Positions 52,560-61,664 of a stretch of DNA of 64,000 nucleotides are shown here, piece after piece (within the stretch, counting starts at the first letter, position 1; every line of letters starts with the position of its first letter). The notes beneath the pieces were generated by a model. The model searched no databases. It saw nothing but the letters and a program-made list of their open reading frames with translations, and had not been told where the DNA came from. Made by a program: the position numbers and the translations under genes. The DNA is from Salegentibacter sp. R32 (GTDB lineage Bacteria; Bacteroidota; Bacteroidia; Flavobacteriales; Flavobacteriaceae): positions 41,775 to 105,774 of the forward strand of contig NZ_RXOM01000011.1 in the NCBI RefSeq assembly GCF_008692195.1, read 5' to 3'.

Positions 52560-53576
52560 ATGAAAAAAATTACGTTAAGTATTGCAGCATTGTTTGCTGT
52601 ATTTACATTAAGTGCACAAGAAATAAACAAAAATGCATTGGTTAAACATTCTTTAACAGAAAAAGTGGCCAGCCCCCAAGGTACTTCTGCTGTAGTTTTA
52701 GAACAAGCCGTAAACGTTGATGGAGATGGAAATGCATATGGTTTTTTATCTGGTCTTTATGACATTGAAGGAGATGTAGCCCCTCTATTACTAGCTACAA
52801 GTTTTGAAATTACTAACAGTACAGATGTAGGTAAAATAACTATTCCAGCATTTCAAGCAAATAATACATTAAGTACATTTTTATCAGGGTTAAATCTATA
52901 CATATTCCCTAATGAAAGTAACGACCTACCTGATATCCAGTCTACAGGTTTATCTTTAGCTATGGAATTAGACCAAGTAGATAATTCTATTTTTCAAATC
53001 GCCAGTGGTTCTTCTGGTTATTTAGAAGTTGATGTTCAAACATACAATGGAGGAACTGCAATTAATTTAGCACCTGGAACATACTGGTTATGTGTTGCTC
53101 CTTCATTAACATTTAATGACGCAGATGACTTCCCAGGTCAAAATACTGGTAATTTATGGAGATGGTTTTCAGCTGTCCCTACAAACACAAGCCAGCCTAC
53201 AAACGCAATTTTTGACCCAGCTGGAATTCTTTTAGATAATCCTAGTACAAATTTTGAAAGAGATAATACTTTAACAGATTTAGGTGAGCCTGGTCATTTA
53301 GCTTTTATAATGGACGATACTGGAGGGAACCTAGCTGTTACAAATCTTGACAGTGATAAATTTATGTATTACAACACTAATGAAGCTTTAGTTTTATCTT
53401 CAGAAAACACTATTGATGTAGCTTCTATTTATGATATTACTGGTAAAAAAGTTTTTACAAAAAACTTAAATACTACTAATGCTAACTTAAGTATTGCTAA
53501 TTTACAAACAGGTGTTTACATCGCACAAGTTCAAGTTGAAGGAAAAACTAAAACTTTTAAGTTCGTAAAGAAATAA
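52560..53576 (+). CDS. secreted protein with type IX sorting domain
   Basis: 338 residues from ATG 52560, where a good signal peptide (MKKITLSIAALFAVFTLSAQ) begins; an upstream ATG at 52533 would spoil it. The middle is a beta-rich domain without a recognised family, with acidic, asparagine-rich stretches. The last 70 residues (LSSENTIDVASIYDITGKKVFTKNL, then NLQTGVYIAQVQVEGKTKTFKFVKK) form a type A C-terminal sorting domain, so the protein is exported by the type IX system and left on the surface. The gene is very AT-rich with A-ending codons, unlike its neighbours, perhaps acquired. A hairpin terminator follows. Confidence 0.88.
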   Translation: MKKITLSIAALFAVFTLSAQEINKNALVKHSLTEKVASPQGTSAVVLEQAVNVDGDGNAYGFLSGLYDIEGDVAPLLLATSFEITNSTDVGKITIPAFQANNTLSTFLSGLNLYIFPNESNDLPDIQSTGLSLAMELDQVDNSIFQIASGSSGYLEVDVQTYNGGTAINLAPGTYWLCVAPSLTFNDADDFPGQNTGNLWRWFSAVPTNTSQPTNAIFDPAGILLDNPSTNFERDNTLTDLGEPGHLAFIMDDTGGNLAVTNLDSDKFMYYNTNEALVLSSENTIDVASIYDITGKKVFTKNLNTTNANLSIANLQTGVYIAQVQVEGKTKTFKFVKK

Positions 53577-53597
53577 TTTTAGATTTCTATCTATCAT

Positions 53598-53633
53598 AAA
53601 AAGCCGATTCACATAAAATGAATCGGCTTTTTT
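53598..53633. terminator. bidirectional terminator after the T9SS-sorted protein gene
   Basis: AAAAAGCCGATTCA pairs with TGAATCGGCTTTTTT around a 7-base loop. It closes the T9SS gene on the plus strand and rlmN on the minus strand. Confidence 0.9.
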
Positions 53634-53666
53634 GTTTTAATAAATTAAAATATATTTCTTCTTTCT

Positions 53667-54722
53667 TTAGTCTGCTGTCTCTTGAGACTTGTTCGCTAAC
53701 TGTCCACAGGCTGCATCAATATCCCTTCCACGGGATCTTCTTACGGTAACGGTAATTCCATTTTTTTCTAGCGCTTCTTGATAAGCATCGGTTACTTGAC
53801 TGCTCGCTTGTTGAAATTCTCCATCATCGATGGGATTATATTCAATAATATTGACTTTACAGGGAATTACTTTACAAAAATTTACCAATGCTTGAATATC
53901 TTTTTGGGTATCATTAATCCCATCCCAAATTAAATATTCGTAAGTAACTCTTTTTTTTGTTTTAGCAAACCAGTATTCCAAAGATTCTCTCAAGTCTTTT
54001 AACGGAAAAGTAGCATTGAAAGGCATAATTTGGGTCCGAACTTCATCGATGGCTGAATGTAGGGAAACGGCTAAATTAAATTTCACTTCATCATCGGCCA
54101 GCTTCTTAATCATTTTAGGGACTCCTGAAGTGGAAACGGTAATACGTTTAGGTGACATTCCTAACCCTTCCGGTGAAGTTATTTTTTCTATCGATTTTAA
54201 AACGTTTTTATAGTTCATCAAGGGTTCTCCCATTCCCATAAAAACAATATTGGAAAGTGGCATATTATTGTACAACCTACTTTCGTTATCGATAGCGACA
54301 ACCTGATCGTAAATTTCATCAGGATTTAGGTTACGCATTCGCTTAAGTTTTGCGGTAGCACAAAATTTACAATCTAAACTACAACCCACTTGTGAAGACA
54401 CACAGGCTGTAGTTCTAGAGAAAGTAGGGATTAAAACCGATTCTACCGTAAAACCGTCATGTAATTTTACTGCATTTTTTATTGTACCGTCATTACTACG
54501 CTGCATTTTATCAACTTCTATATGATTGATCACGAAGTTTTCATCCAGCATCTGGCGGGTTTGTTTGGAGATATTGGTCATATCTTCAAAACTATGAGCT
54601 CCTTTGCTCCACAACCATTCGTAAACTTGAGTTCCCCTAAAGGATTTATCGCCTACGGAGACAAAAAATTCCCGGAGCTGCTCTTTACTTAATGCGCGTA
54701 TGTCTTTTTTCTTTTCTTTCAC
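53667..54722 (-). CDS. rlmN: 23S rRNA/tRNA (adenine-C2) methyltransferase RlmN
   Basis: 351 residues, a radical-SAM enzyme. It has an N-terminal helical domain, then the iron-sulphur site CSLDCKFCATAKLKRMRNL (cysteines near 114, 118 and 121), the GMGEPL motif, a KRITVSTSG segment, HSAIDEVRTQIMPFN and, near the C-terminus, RRSRGRDIDAACGQL with the second catalytic cysteine. It methylates A2503 of 23S rRNA and A37 of some tRNAs. It stands alone between terminators. The start is ATG 54722. Confidence 0.96.
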   Translation of the reverse strand: MKEKKKDIRALSKEQLREFFVSVGDKSFRGTQVYEWLWSKGAHSFEDMTNISKQTRQMLDENFVINHIEVDKMQRSNDGTIKNAVKLHDGFTVESVLIPTFSRTTACVSSQVGCSLDCKFCATAKLKRMRNLNPDEIYDQVVAIDNESRLYNNMPLSNIVFMGMGEPLMNYKNVLKSIEKITSPEGLGMSPKRITVSTSGVPKMIKKLADDEVKFNLAVSLHSAIDEVRTQIMPFNATFPLKDLRESLEYWFAKTKKRVTYEYLIWDGINDTQKDIQALVNFCKVIPCKVNIIEYNPIDDGEFQQASSQVTDAYQEALEKNGITVTVRRSRGRDIDAACGQLANKSQETAD

Positions 54723-54806
54723 GATGCAAAGGTATAAAACTAAAGTGAGTTGAATTCTTTTATTCTGATGATAGATGCGTTAGGGATATTTTTGCAGCGC
54801 TCTTAG

Positions 54807-54855
54807 ATTCCTGCCTGCGCAGGAATTGTACAGCCCGATCCGTAGGGGAACGCCC
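54807..54855. repeat. intergenic hairpin plus GGGCGTT-type repeat between rlmN and queA
   Basis: A perfect hairpin ATTCCTGC-CTGC-GCAGGAAT (54807-54826), then CAGCCCGATCCGTAGGGGAACGCCC-like sequence (54831-54855). The latter is the reverse complement of the block at 60655-60680, with only a few differences. They seem to be two copies of one dispersed element with an internal inverted core. Confidence 0.6.
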
Positions 54856-54875
54856 AAAAACCTTATTTACAAAAA

Positions 54876-54899
54876 AGGCTACACAAATTTGCGTAGCCT
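54876..54899 (-). terminator. terminator after queA
   Basis: AGGCTAC/GTAGCCT stem, 10-base loop, and a T-run on the minus strand. It lies 25 bases past the queA stop. Confidence 0.8.
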
Positions 54900-54923
54900 A
54901 GAGTTTATTTTAAAAGCAATGGT

Positions 54924-55973
54924 TTAAATGATAAGCATTGCATCACCGTAAGAGTAAAATTTATATTTCTCTTTAATAGCCTCATCATAAGCACGCTTCA
55001 TTAAATCGTGACCCGCAAAAGCAGAAACCATCATTAATAAGGTTGATTTTGGCGTATGGAAATTGGTAATCATACAATTAGCGATACTAAAATCGTAAGG
55101 AGGGAAAATAAATTTATTGGTCCATCCTCTAAATTCATTTAAATTACCATTGGAAGAAACTGAACTTTCTAAAGCTCTCATTACCGTGGTTCCTACCGCA
55201 CAAATTCTACGCTTATTTGCGATAGCTTTGTTAATAGTTTCAGTAGAATCTGTTGCGATTTCTGCTTCTTCACTGTCCATTTTATGTTTAGAAAGATCTT
55301 CTACTTCTACGGGATTAAAAGTTCCTAAACCTACGTGGAGAGTTACTTCGGCAAAATCTACCCCTTTTATCTCTAAACGCTTTAATAAGTGCTTAGAAAA
55401 GTGAAGTCCGGCTGTGGGTGCTGCTACCGCCCCTTCTTTTTTGGCATAAATGGTTTGGTAACGGTCGGCATCTTCCGGCTCTACTTCTCTCTTGATATAT
55501 TTAGGAAGCGGAGTTTCGCCCAACTCGTTTAATTTATTTCTGAATTCTTCGTAAGAACCATCGTAAAGAAAACGCAGGGTTCTTCCGCGAGAAGTTGTGT
55601 TGTCGATAACTTCGGCCACTAAACTTTCATCGTCGCCAAAGTATAATTTATTCCCGATACGAATTTTTCTGGCAGGATCTACCAATACATCCCAAAGACG
55701 GGTTTCCGGATTTAACTCACGTAACAAGAAAACTTCGATACGGGCCCCGGTTTTTTCTTTATTACCATATAAACGCGCAGGAAATACTTTGGTGTTGTTA
55801 AGGACCATTACATCTTCTGCATCAAAATAGTCAATAAGGTCTTTAAATTTTTTATGTTCAATCGTGTCTTCTTTACGGTTAATCACCATTAAACGTGCTT
55901 CATCACGATCTTCTGAAGGATATTCTGCTAAAAGCTCTTTTGGCAGTTCGAAATCGAACTGAGATAATTTCAT
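54924..55973 (-). CDS. queA: S-adenosylmethionine:tRNA ribosyltransferase-isomerase QueA
   Basis: 349 residues from ATG 55973, where [20 protein letters not shown] begins, the usual QueA N-terminus; the longer in-frame start at 56042 adds unrelated residues. Signatures: [47 protein letters not shown], and [18 protein letters not shown] at the end. It transfers the ribosyl part of SAM to preQ1 in the wobble base of tRNA, forming epoxyqueuosine. It is followed by a terminator. Confidence 0.96.
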   Translation of the reverse strand: MKLSQFDFELPKELLAEYPSEDRDEARLMVINRKEDTIEHKKFKDLIDYFDAEDVMVLNNTKVFPARLYGNKEKTGARIEVFLLRELNPETRLWDVLVDPARKIRIGNKLYFGDDESLVAEVIDNTTSRGRTLRFLYDGSYEEFRNKLNELGETPLPKYIKREVEPEDADRYQTIYAKKEGAVAAPTAGLHFSKHLLKRLEIKGVDFAEVTLHVGLGTFNPVEVEDLSKHKMDSEEAEIATDSTETINKAIANKRRICAVGTTVMRALESSVSSNGNLNEFRGWTNKFIFPPYDFSIANCMITNFHTPKSTLLMMVSAFAGHDLMKRAYDEAIKEKYKFYSYGDAMLII

Positions 55974-56087
55974 TCCCATACTAAAATTTTTAGAACGGCA
56001 AATATACAACCTCAACATAGGGGTTGTCAAGTAAATGAGCAATTATTTAAAAAATTGATTTTTAGGAGTGAAGCTTCGCCCAAATCC

Positions 56088-57314
56088 CTATCGTTTTTCT
56101 GCTTGAATTTGAAAACTTTCCATCGCCTCCCAAAAATCCGGAAATGATTTTGAAACGACTCCCGCATCTTCTATTTGTAAATTGGTTTTTAAGGCCAAAG
56201 GCGCAAAAGCCATGGCCATTCGGTGATCGTTATAGGTAGCTACCGACACATTTTCTGTAAGCTTTACACAAGGATACAGTTTTAAGCTATCGTTAGTAAT
56301 ATCTACTCTTGCACCAAATTTGGTAAGCTCATCGTGAAGTGCCACTAAACGGTCGGTTTCTTTAATTTTTAACGTGTGTAAACCGGTGAGCTCACAACCA
56401 ATACCCAACCCTAAACAGGTGACAACAATGGTTTGTGCTAAATCTGGTGAAGAAGTTAAATCTGCTTGATATATTTTTGGTAAGCTTGCTGAATTATCTT
56501 TTTCTAGCTGAATGGAATTATCCAAAAAAGTGGTTTTTACCCCTAATTTTTCATATAATTCCACCAAAGAAGAATCGCCTTGCAAACTTTCTTTTTTGTA
56601 ACTGCTGATTTCTATGGTTGCTGAATCACTTAATGCGACTAAACTATAAAAATAGGAAGCTGAACTCCAATCTGATTCTACCACAAATTTCTTTTTCTGC
56701 TGAAGTTTAAAAGGTGCTATTTTGATTGTATTTTCTTCAAAGGAAGCATCAATCCCTAAATATTTCAGCAGGGAAAGCGTCATTAAAATATAAGGGGTTG
56801 AAGTAACTTTCCCTTGAAGCTGAATTTCTAGACCATTTTTTAAAGATGGCGCTATTAACATGAGTGCTGAAATGTACTGACTACTCACATTGGCCGCTAA
56901 ACTTACTTTATCTTTTGTCAGTTTTTTTCCGGTAATCTCTATAGGTGGATAGCCTTCTTCTTGTTGATATTCAATTTGAGCCCCTAGATTTTTTAGCGCA
57001 TCGACCAATAACTTGATAGGGCGTTCTTGCATCCGCTCGCTCCCAGTCAGAATTGTTTTCCGACTTTCTTGAATGGAGAAATAAGCAGTTGAAAAACGCA
57101 TCGCCGTGCCGGCGTGATGAATATCGATTAGTTTTTCTGACGAAGATAAAGCTTTTTGTAGGACTTGTGAATCGTCACTATTGGAACTGTTTTCTATTTC
57201 TATCTGCGGAAACAAAGCTTGTAAAATCAACAAGCGATTGGTTTCACTTTTGGAACCGGTAACTCGCCATTTTCCTTCGAGATTTTTTGATTTAGCGGAT
57301 AATTGAATATTCAT
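56088..57314 (-). CDS. aroA: EPSP synthase (3-phosphoshikimate 1-carboxyvinyltransferase)
   Basis: 408 residues, slightly shorter than typical. Motifs: GSKSETNRLLIL (about 20-31, substrate-binding Lys and Ser), NSNDSQVLQKALS, HAGTAMRFSTAYFS, LTGSERMQERPI, then SQYISALML, SDWSSASYFYSL and a final TYNDHRMAMAFAPLAL. It catalyses the sixth step of the shikimate pathway, joining shikimate-3-phosphate and PEP. It is the last gene of the aromatic operon. The TAGTAMR-like loop reads HAGTAMR, the common glyphosate-sensitive form not being clear from this alone. Confidence 0.95.
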   Translation of the reverse strand: MNIQLSAKSKNLEGKWRVTGSKSETNRLLILQALFPQIEIENSSNSDDSQVLQKALSSSEKLIDIHHAGTAMRFSTAYFSIQESRKTILTGSERMQERPIKLLVDALKNLGAQIEYQQEEGYPPIEITGKKLTKDKVSLAANVSSQYISALMLIAPSLKNGLEIQLQGKVTSTPYILMTLSLLKYLGIDASFEENTIKIAPFKLQQKKKFVVESDWSSASYFYSLVALSDSATIEISSYKKESLQGDSSLVELYEKLGVKTTFLDNSIQLEKDNSASLPKIYQADLTSSPDLAQTIVVTCLGLGIGCELTGLHTLKIKETDRLVALHDELTKFGARVDITNDSLKLYPCVKLTENVSVATYNDHRMAMAFAPLALKTNLQIEDAGVVSKSFPDFWEAMESFQIQAEKR

Positions 57315-57574
57315 CTTTCTTTTTGCTCTCGTTTTAGTTTGCCCCGAAATTGCAGAAAAACAACAATAAATCCATAGATAAATCCTCCAATAAGATTAGC
57401 AACTATAAATCTCAATGCCATGGTCCCGGTTAATTTTTCATCTATAAAAGCATCAAAATTAAAATTATAGCTAAACCCTATATTGATTAAGTTATAGATA
57501 ATGATAAAGGCAATGGCCAGAAATATTACCGATTTCCAAAACCCTTTTACTGAAATAACTTCTTTAAAGCTCAT
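57311..57574 (-). CDS. small two-helix membrane protein
   Basis: 87 residues with two transmembrane helices (about 14-33 and 53-73) and a basic tail (RGKLKREQKER). It overlaps aroA by 4 bases and mazG by 1 base, so it belongs to the same transcript. I do not recognise a family; from memory small membrane proteins of this type are common as DUFs in flavobacterial operons. Nothing links it to aromatic synthesis beyond position. Confidence 0.7.
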   Translation of the reverse strand: MSFKEVISVKGFWKSVIFLAIAFIIIYNLINIGFSYNFNFDAFIDEKLTGTMALRFIVANLIGGFIYGFIVVFLQFRGKLKREQKER

Positions 57575-57900
57575 TACTTTAATTTTTCGTTTTGGTGATG
57601 ACGATCGTGATCCCGCTTTGTTTTTAGATCGAGTTTTTTATCGAAAGCTTCTTGTAAATCAATTCCGGTTTGATTAGCTAAACAGAGAACTACAAAAACT
57701 ACGTCTGCTAATTCTTCGCCTAAATCTTTTTGCTTATCGCTTTCTTTTTCACTTTGTTCTCCATATCGGCGAGCGATGATTCTAGCAACCTCCCCTACTT
57801 CTTCAGTGAGTTGCGCCATATTGGTAAGTTCATTAAAATAGCGTACACCGTGTTCTTTAATCCAATCGTCTACGGCTTTTTGAGCGTCTTGAATGTTCAT
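57574..57900 (-). CDS. MazG-like nucleotide pyrophosphohydrolase
   Basis: 108 residues, all helical. The metal-binding motifs are EEVGEVARIIARRYGE (EExxE about 32-36) and ELADVVFVVLCLANQTGIDL (ExxD about 63-66). Single-domain MazG-type enzymes hydrolyse nucleoside triphosphates to monophosphates and pyrophosphate, cleaning or adjusting nucleotide pools. A histidine- and lysine-rich tail follows. It starts 2 bases before dtd ends and so belongs to the same operon. Which nucleotide it prefers cannot be told. Confidence 0.9.
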   Translation of the reverse strand: MNIQDAQKAVDDWIKEHGVRYFNELTNMAQLTEEVGEVARIIARRYGEQSEKESDKQKDLGEELADVVFVVLCLANQTGIDLQEAFDKKLDLKTKRDHDRHHQNEKLK

Positions 57901-57901
57901 T

Positions 57902-58354
57902 TTATTCTCTGTTTTTAGAATCTATAATTATCGTTACAGGTCCGTCGTTAAGGAGACTTATTCTCATATCCGCACCAAATTCTCCGGTTTCTACCTCTTT
58001 TTCAAATTGCTTTTCAAACTCTTTAATAAACGCTTCGTACAACGGAATGGCCACATCAGGTTTGGCAGCTTTTATAAAACTTGGACGGTTTCCTTTTTTT
58101 GTGCTCGCATGAAGGGTAAACTGACTGATAATTAAAGCCTCCCCATCGATATCTTTCAGCGATAAATTCATTTTATCATCTTCATCACCAAAAATTCGCA
58201 TATTGATAATTTTTCTACAAAGCCATTCGATGTCTTCCTGATGATCTTCAGCTTCAATTCCAACCAGAATCAAAAATCCTTTTTGGATGGAAGATTTTAC
58301 GTTTTTATCTATCGTTACGCTTGCTTCACTTACGCGCTGCAATACCACTCTCAT
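57902..58354 (-). CDS. dtd: D-aminoacyl-tRNA deacylase Dtd
   Basis: 150 residues. Family motifs: RVVLQRVSEASVTI at the start, the SQFTLHASTKKGNRPSF catalytic segment (about 77-93) and NDGPVTI near the C-terminus, the two cross-subunit motifs of the dimer active site. It removes D-amino acids from tRNA, including D-tyrosine, which may explain its place in an aromatic amino acid operon. It lies 6 bases after rsgA. Confidence 0.96.
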   Translation of the reverse strand: MRVVLQRVSEASVTIDKNVKSSIQKGFLILVGIEAEDHQEDIEWLCRKIINMRIFGDEDDKMNLSLKDIDGEALIISQFTLHASTKKGNRPSFIKAAKPDVAIPLYEAFIKEFEKQFEKEVETGEFGADMRISLLNDGPVTIIIDSKNRE

Positions 58355-58359
58355 AATTT

Positions 58360-59307
58360 CTATTCTTTATAAATATCTACTCGGTAATGCTCGTCTTCAC
58401 CTTCTAACATTTGTAAATAAGATTTATATCGCGACCAAGAAATTTCATCTTCATCTAAGGCTTCTTTAATGGCACATTTCGGTTCTTCGACGTGTAAACA
58501 ATTATTGAATTTACATTCACTCTTACGCTCAAAAAATTCAGGGAAATAATCGCCTAATTCTTCTTTTTCAATTTCTACGATCCCGAAACCTTTAATTCCC
58601 GGAGTATCGATAATTCTGGCATTGAAAGAAAGATCGAACATTTCAGCAAAAGTAGTCGTGTGTTGCCCTTGCAAATGTTGTTCTGATATTTCTGAAGTTT
58701 TCAATTCTAGACTTGGCTCTAATTGATTGATCAGCGTCGATTTTCCTACACCGCTATGTCCTGAAAACAGTGAAGTATTATCGATCATTAATTCTTTTAC
58801 TTTATCGATATTTTTTCCCGATTTAGCTGAAATAGGAATACACGTATATCCAATTTCTCGATACATTCCCATTAAATACCTAATCTCGTCTTTTTCTTCT
58901 TCAGTATATGTATCTACTTTATTAAAAAGTAAAACAGCTTTAATTCCATAGGCCTCTGCCGTTACCAAAAAACGATCGATAAACGTAGTAAAGGTTGGCG
59001 GATTATTTAAGGTTATCAATAAAAACGCCACATCGATATTGGCCGCAATAATATGGGTTTGCTTAGAAAGATTGACCGATTTTCTGATGATGTAATTTTC
59101 ACGCTCTTCAATATGTTTGATCACGCCTATCACCTCATCAATATTTTCTTCCAGATCAAATTCTACATAATCTCCTACCGCTACCGGATTGGTGTTTTTA
59201 ATTCCTTTAATTCTGAATTTACCTTTAATGCGGCAATTGTAGAACTTACCATCTTCGGCTTTAACAGTGTACCAGCTTCCGGTCGATTTGTAGACGATTC
59301 CTTTCAT
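58360..59307 (-). CDS. rsgA: ribosome small-subunit GTPase RsgA
   Basis: 315 residues, a circularly permuted GTPase after an OB-fold: G4 LLFNKVDTYTEEE comes first, then G1 GHSGVGKSTLINQL (about 187-200), then G3 DTPGIKGFG. A zinc domain with CKFNNCLHVEEPKC (Cys, Cys, His, Cys) follows near residue 270. It matures the 30S subunit. The gene is between the DAHP synthase and dtd in the operon. Confidence 0.96.
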   Translation of the reverse strand: MKGIVYKSTGSWYTVKAEDGKFYNCRIKGKFRIKGIKNTNPVAVGDYVEFDLEENIDEVIGVIKHIEERENYIIRKSVNLSKQTHIIAANIDVAFLLITLNNPPTFTTFIDRFLVTAEAYGIKAVLLFNKVDTYTEEEKDEIRYLMGMYREIGYTCIPISAKSGKNIDKVKELMIDNTSLFSGHSGVGKSTLINQLEPSLELKTSEISEQHLQGQHTTTFAEMFDLSFNARIIDTPGIKGFGIVEIEKEELGDYFPEFFERKSECKFNNCLHVEEPKCAIKEALDEDEISWSRYKSYLQMLEGEDEHYRVDIYKE

Positions 59308-59400
59308 TCACATTTTTGAAAAAATTGCTCAACTACCTAGATAATTGAGCAATTAACTTTTTACAAAAGTAACAAAAACAAACTGTTTACAAGCTTTTGA

Positions 59401-60483
59401 TTACTCACTTAAAATTTTCTCTTGATGATTAATTGATTCTTGGTGAATGGCTTTAAAGATCTTCAGAATAAATTCTTCACTCAAGTTATGTTCTTTACCG
59501 TCTAAGATCATCTTTCCTAAAATCTCATTCCAACGGGTAGATTGCAAGATCGCAACGTTTTTCTCTTTTTTCACTTCTCCAATTTCGTCCGCAACTTTCA
59601 TTCGTTTTCCCAGCACGTCTAACAATTGATTATCGATCACATCAATTTTAGCACGTAAGCAAGCTAACTTTTCTTGAAAGTCCTGACTCTGCGAAACTTC
59701 TTTTCTAATCTTTAGATCTTTCGTCATTTGATCTAAAGCTTTCGGAGTAATTTGCTGTTTGGCATCACTCCACGCATTGTCGGGATCGTAATGCGTTTCA
59801 ACCATAATTCCGTCGTAATTAAGATCTAAAGCGGTCTGACATAAATCGGTAATAATATCTCTTCTTCCCGCAATGTGTGACGGATCTAAAATTAACGGCA
59901 AGTCCGGAAACTTGGTTTGCAGATCGATCGCAAGTTGCCATTCAGGATTATTTCTGTATTTCGATTTTTCGTAGGTTGAAAACCCTCTGTGAATCACGCC
60001 TAAATTCTTCACATCTTGCTTGTAAAAACGCTCTACCGCTCCTAACCACAAGGCTAAATCTGGATTCACCGGATTTTTAATGAGTACCGTTTTATCGGTT
60101 CCTTTCAAAGCTTCAGCAATCTCCTGAATAATAAATGGCGAAACCGTCGTTCTCGCTCCGATCCATAAAATATCTACATCGTGCTTCAAGGCTAGATCTA
60201 CGTGAATTGGGTTTGCTACTTCAGTCGTCGTTAATAAACCCGTTTCTTCTTTGGCTTTTTGCAACCACTTTAAACCTAAAGCGCCAACACCTTCAAAATT
60301 TCCCGGACGCGTTCTTGGCTTCCAAATTCCGGCGCGCAACACGCTGGTATCGGTTTCTTTTAATTGGTGCGCGATCTTTAAAACCTGCTCCTCGGTCTCG
60401 GCGCTGCAAGGTCCCGCGATCACTAACGGGTGGTCTAAATTAAATTTATCTAACCACGTTCTTAATTCTTTTTTATTTTCCAT
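59401..60483 (-). CDS. bifunctional DAHP synthase/chorismate mutase
   Basis: 360 residues. Residues 1-260 form a class I DAHP synthase of the KDSA-like type: VIAGPCSAETEEQ (about 21-33), RAGIWKPRTRPGNFEG, TEVANPIHVDLALKHDVDILWIGART, VLIKNPVNPD and DPSHIAGRRDII. Residues about 270-350 form an AroQ-type chorismate mutase: LRAKIDVIDNQLLDVLGKRMKVADEIGEVKKEKN, with catalytic Arg, Lys and Glu. So the first step of the shikimate pathway and the branch to prephenate are on one chain, a fusion that often makes DAHP synthase sensitive to prephenate. It is downstream of tyrA across a 332-base repeat-filled gap. Confidence 0.95.
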   Translation of the reverse strand: MENKKELRTWLDKFNLDHPLVIAGPCSAETEEQVLKIAHQLKETDTSVLRAGIWKPRTRPGNFEGVGALGLKWLQKAKEETGLLTTTEVANPIHVDLALKHDVDILWIGARTTVSPFIIQEIAEALKGTDKTVLIKNPVNPDLALWLGAVERFYKQDVKNLGVIHRGFSTYEKSKYRNNPEWQLAIDLQTKFPDLPLILDPSHIAGRRDIITDLCQTALDLNYDGIMVETHYDPDNAWSDAKQQITPKALDQMTKDLKIRKEVSQSQDFQEKLACLRAKIDVIDNQLLDVLGKRMKVADEIGEVKKEKNVAILQSTRWNEILGKMILDGKEHNLSEEFILKIFKAIHQESINHQEKILSE

Positions 60484-60505
60484 AGGTGTTTGTTTTCTGT
60501 GTTTA

Positions 60506-60760
60506 CCCCTCTGCCTTTGGCATCTCCCCTTTTAAAGGAGAGAAACTTTTTGTAATTAAGATAGAGGTTCTTTTATTTGTTCTAATTTATTTTTTTACAT
60601 TTTTGTTCCCCTACTTTTTAAGGAGGGGTGCCCAACGGGCGGGGTGGTTATTTTGGGCGTTTCCCTATCGGGTCGGGCTTTCGGCAGTCGCTTTTTTTAT
60701 TTGTCTTAACCTTTCGACTTAAGTTTATCCTGAGCGATAGTCGAAGGGCTCAAGGTGACA
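60506..60760. repeat. cluster of dispersed repeats inside the aromatic operon
   Basis: The 332-base gap between tyrA and the DAHP synthase has no gene. It holds CTCCCCTTTTAAAGGAG (a near-palindrome), CTTTTTAAGGAGGGGTGCCC, GGGCGTTTCCCTATCGGG with TCGGGCTT (60655-60680), and an inverted repeat CTTTCGACTT...AGTCGAAGG around TTATCCTGAGCGA (60711-60747). From memory such blocks recur in flavobacterial intergenic DNA. They may affect read-through to the downstream genes. Confidence 0.6.
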
Positions 60761-60815
60761 AATTAAAAAGAGCTTCAACAATGCCTCTATCCCTAACGCA
60801 ACATATTTTCTTTAG

Positions 60816-61664
60816 TTAATTTATTCCGTTTAAAACATTTTTAATATGGTTGGTATTGGCCATTTCTTCATACAATTTTTCAAAATCATCTTGCTCCATC
60901 AAGTTTTTAAATTCATTCAAATTCTGAATATATTCCGTTAACGTCTCCAATACATTTTCTTTGTTCTGTTTAAAAATGGGCGACCACATGGCCGGTGAAC
61001 TTTTTGCTAATCGTACCGTTGAGGCAAATCCGCTGCCTGCCAAGTCAAAAATATCTTTTTCGTTTTTCTCTTTTTCTAACACGGTTTTTCCCAACATAAA
61101 CGAACTGATGTGCGACAGATGAGAAACATACGCAATATGTTTATCGTGAGATTTCGGATCCATATACCGAATTCGCATTCCCAAACGCTGAAAAATCTCA
61201 AAAGCAACTTCCTGCAACTTGAAAGCTGTTTTTTCAACTTCACAAACGATCATCGTTTTATTTCTATATAAATTGGGTATTGCAGCTTCCGGACCGGAAA
61301 ACTCGGTTCCCGCAATGGGATGCGCCGCTAAATAATTTCTTCGCTTCGGGTGATCTTTTACCGACTCACAAATTTTTTCTTTGGTAGAACCGGTATCGAG
61401 CACCAAAGTATTTTCACCCACGTGATCCAAAACTTGGGTAAGCACTTGTATACTCACATCTACCGGAACCGATACCATCACCACTTCTGCAGCCTGCAAA
61501 TCTTTCAAATCGCCAATTGCGTCGATTAGCTGTAAATCTTTCGCTTTTTGGGCATTATTTTCATTTTTATCGATGCCAATAATTTCAACATTTTCGAAAG
61601 CAGCTTTTATATCTAATGCCATCGAACCGCCAATTAAACCTATTCCTACTACTGCTATTTTCAT
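60816..61664 (-). CDS. tyrA: prephenate dehydrogenase TyrA
   Basis: 282 residues. NAD-binding loop VVGIGLIGGSMALDIK (about 4-19), then the DVSIQVL, DTGSTKEKI and AAHPIAGTEFSGPEAA segments with the catalytic histidine, a helical dimer domain with SHLSHISSFMLGKTVLE, and a final helix. It oxidatively decarboxylates prephenate to 4-hydroxyphenylpyruvate. No chorismate mutase domain is fused; that activity sits on the DAHP synthase. Its start overlaps the aminotransferase by 4 bases. Confidence 0.95.
   Translation of the reverse strand: MKIAVVGIGLIGGSMALDIKAAFENVEIIGIDKNENNAQKAKDLQLIDAIGDLKDLQAAEVVMVSVPVDVSIQVLTQVLDHVGENTLVLDTGSTKEKICESVKDHPKRRNYLAAHPIAGTEFSGPEAAIPNLYRNKTMIVCEVEKTAFKLQEVAFEIFQRLGMRIRYMDPKSHDKHIAYVSHLSHISSFMLGKTVLEKEKNEKDIFDLAGSGFASTVRLAKSSPAMWSPIFKQNKENVLETLTEYIQNLNEFKNLMEQDDFEKLYEEMANTNHIKNVLNGIN

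Noticed and set aside
55974..56042. Upstream start of queA
   Set aside because: The extra 23 residues do not match the family, which begins [12 protein letters not shown].
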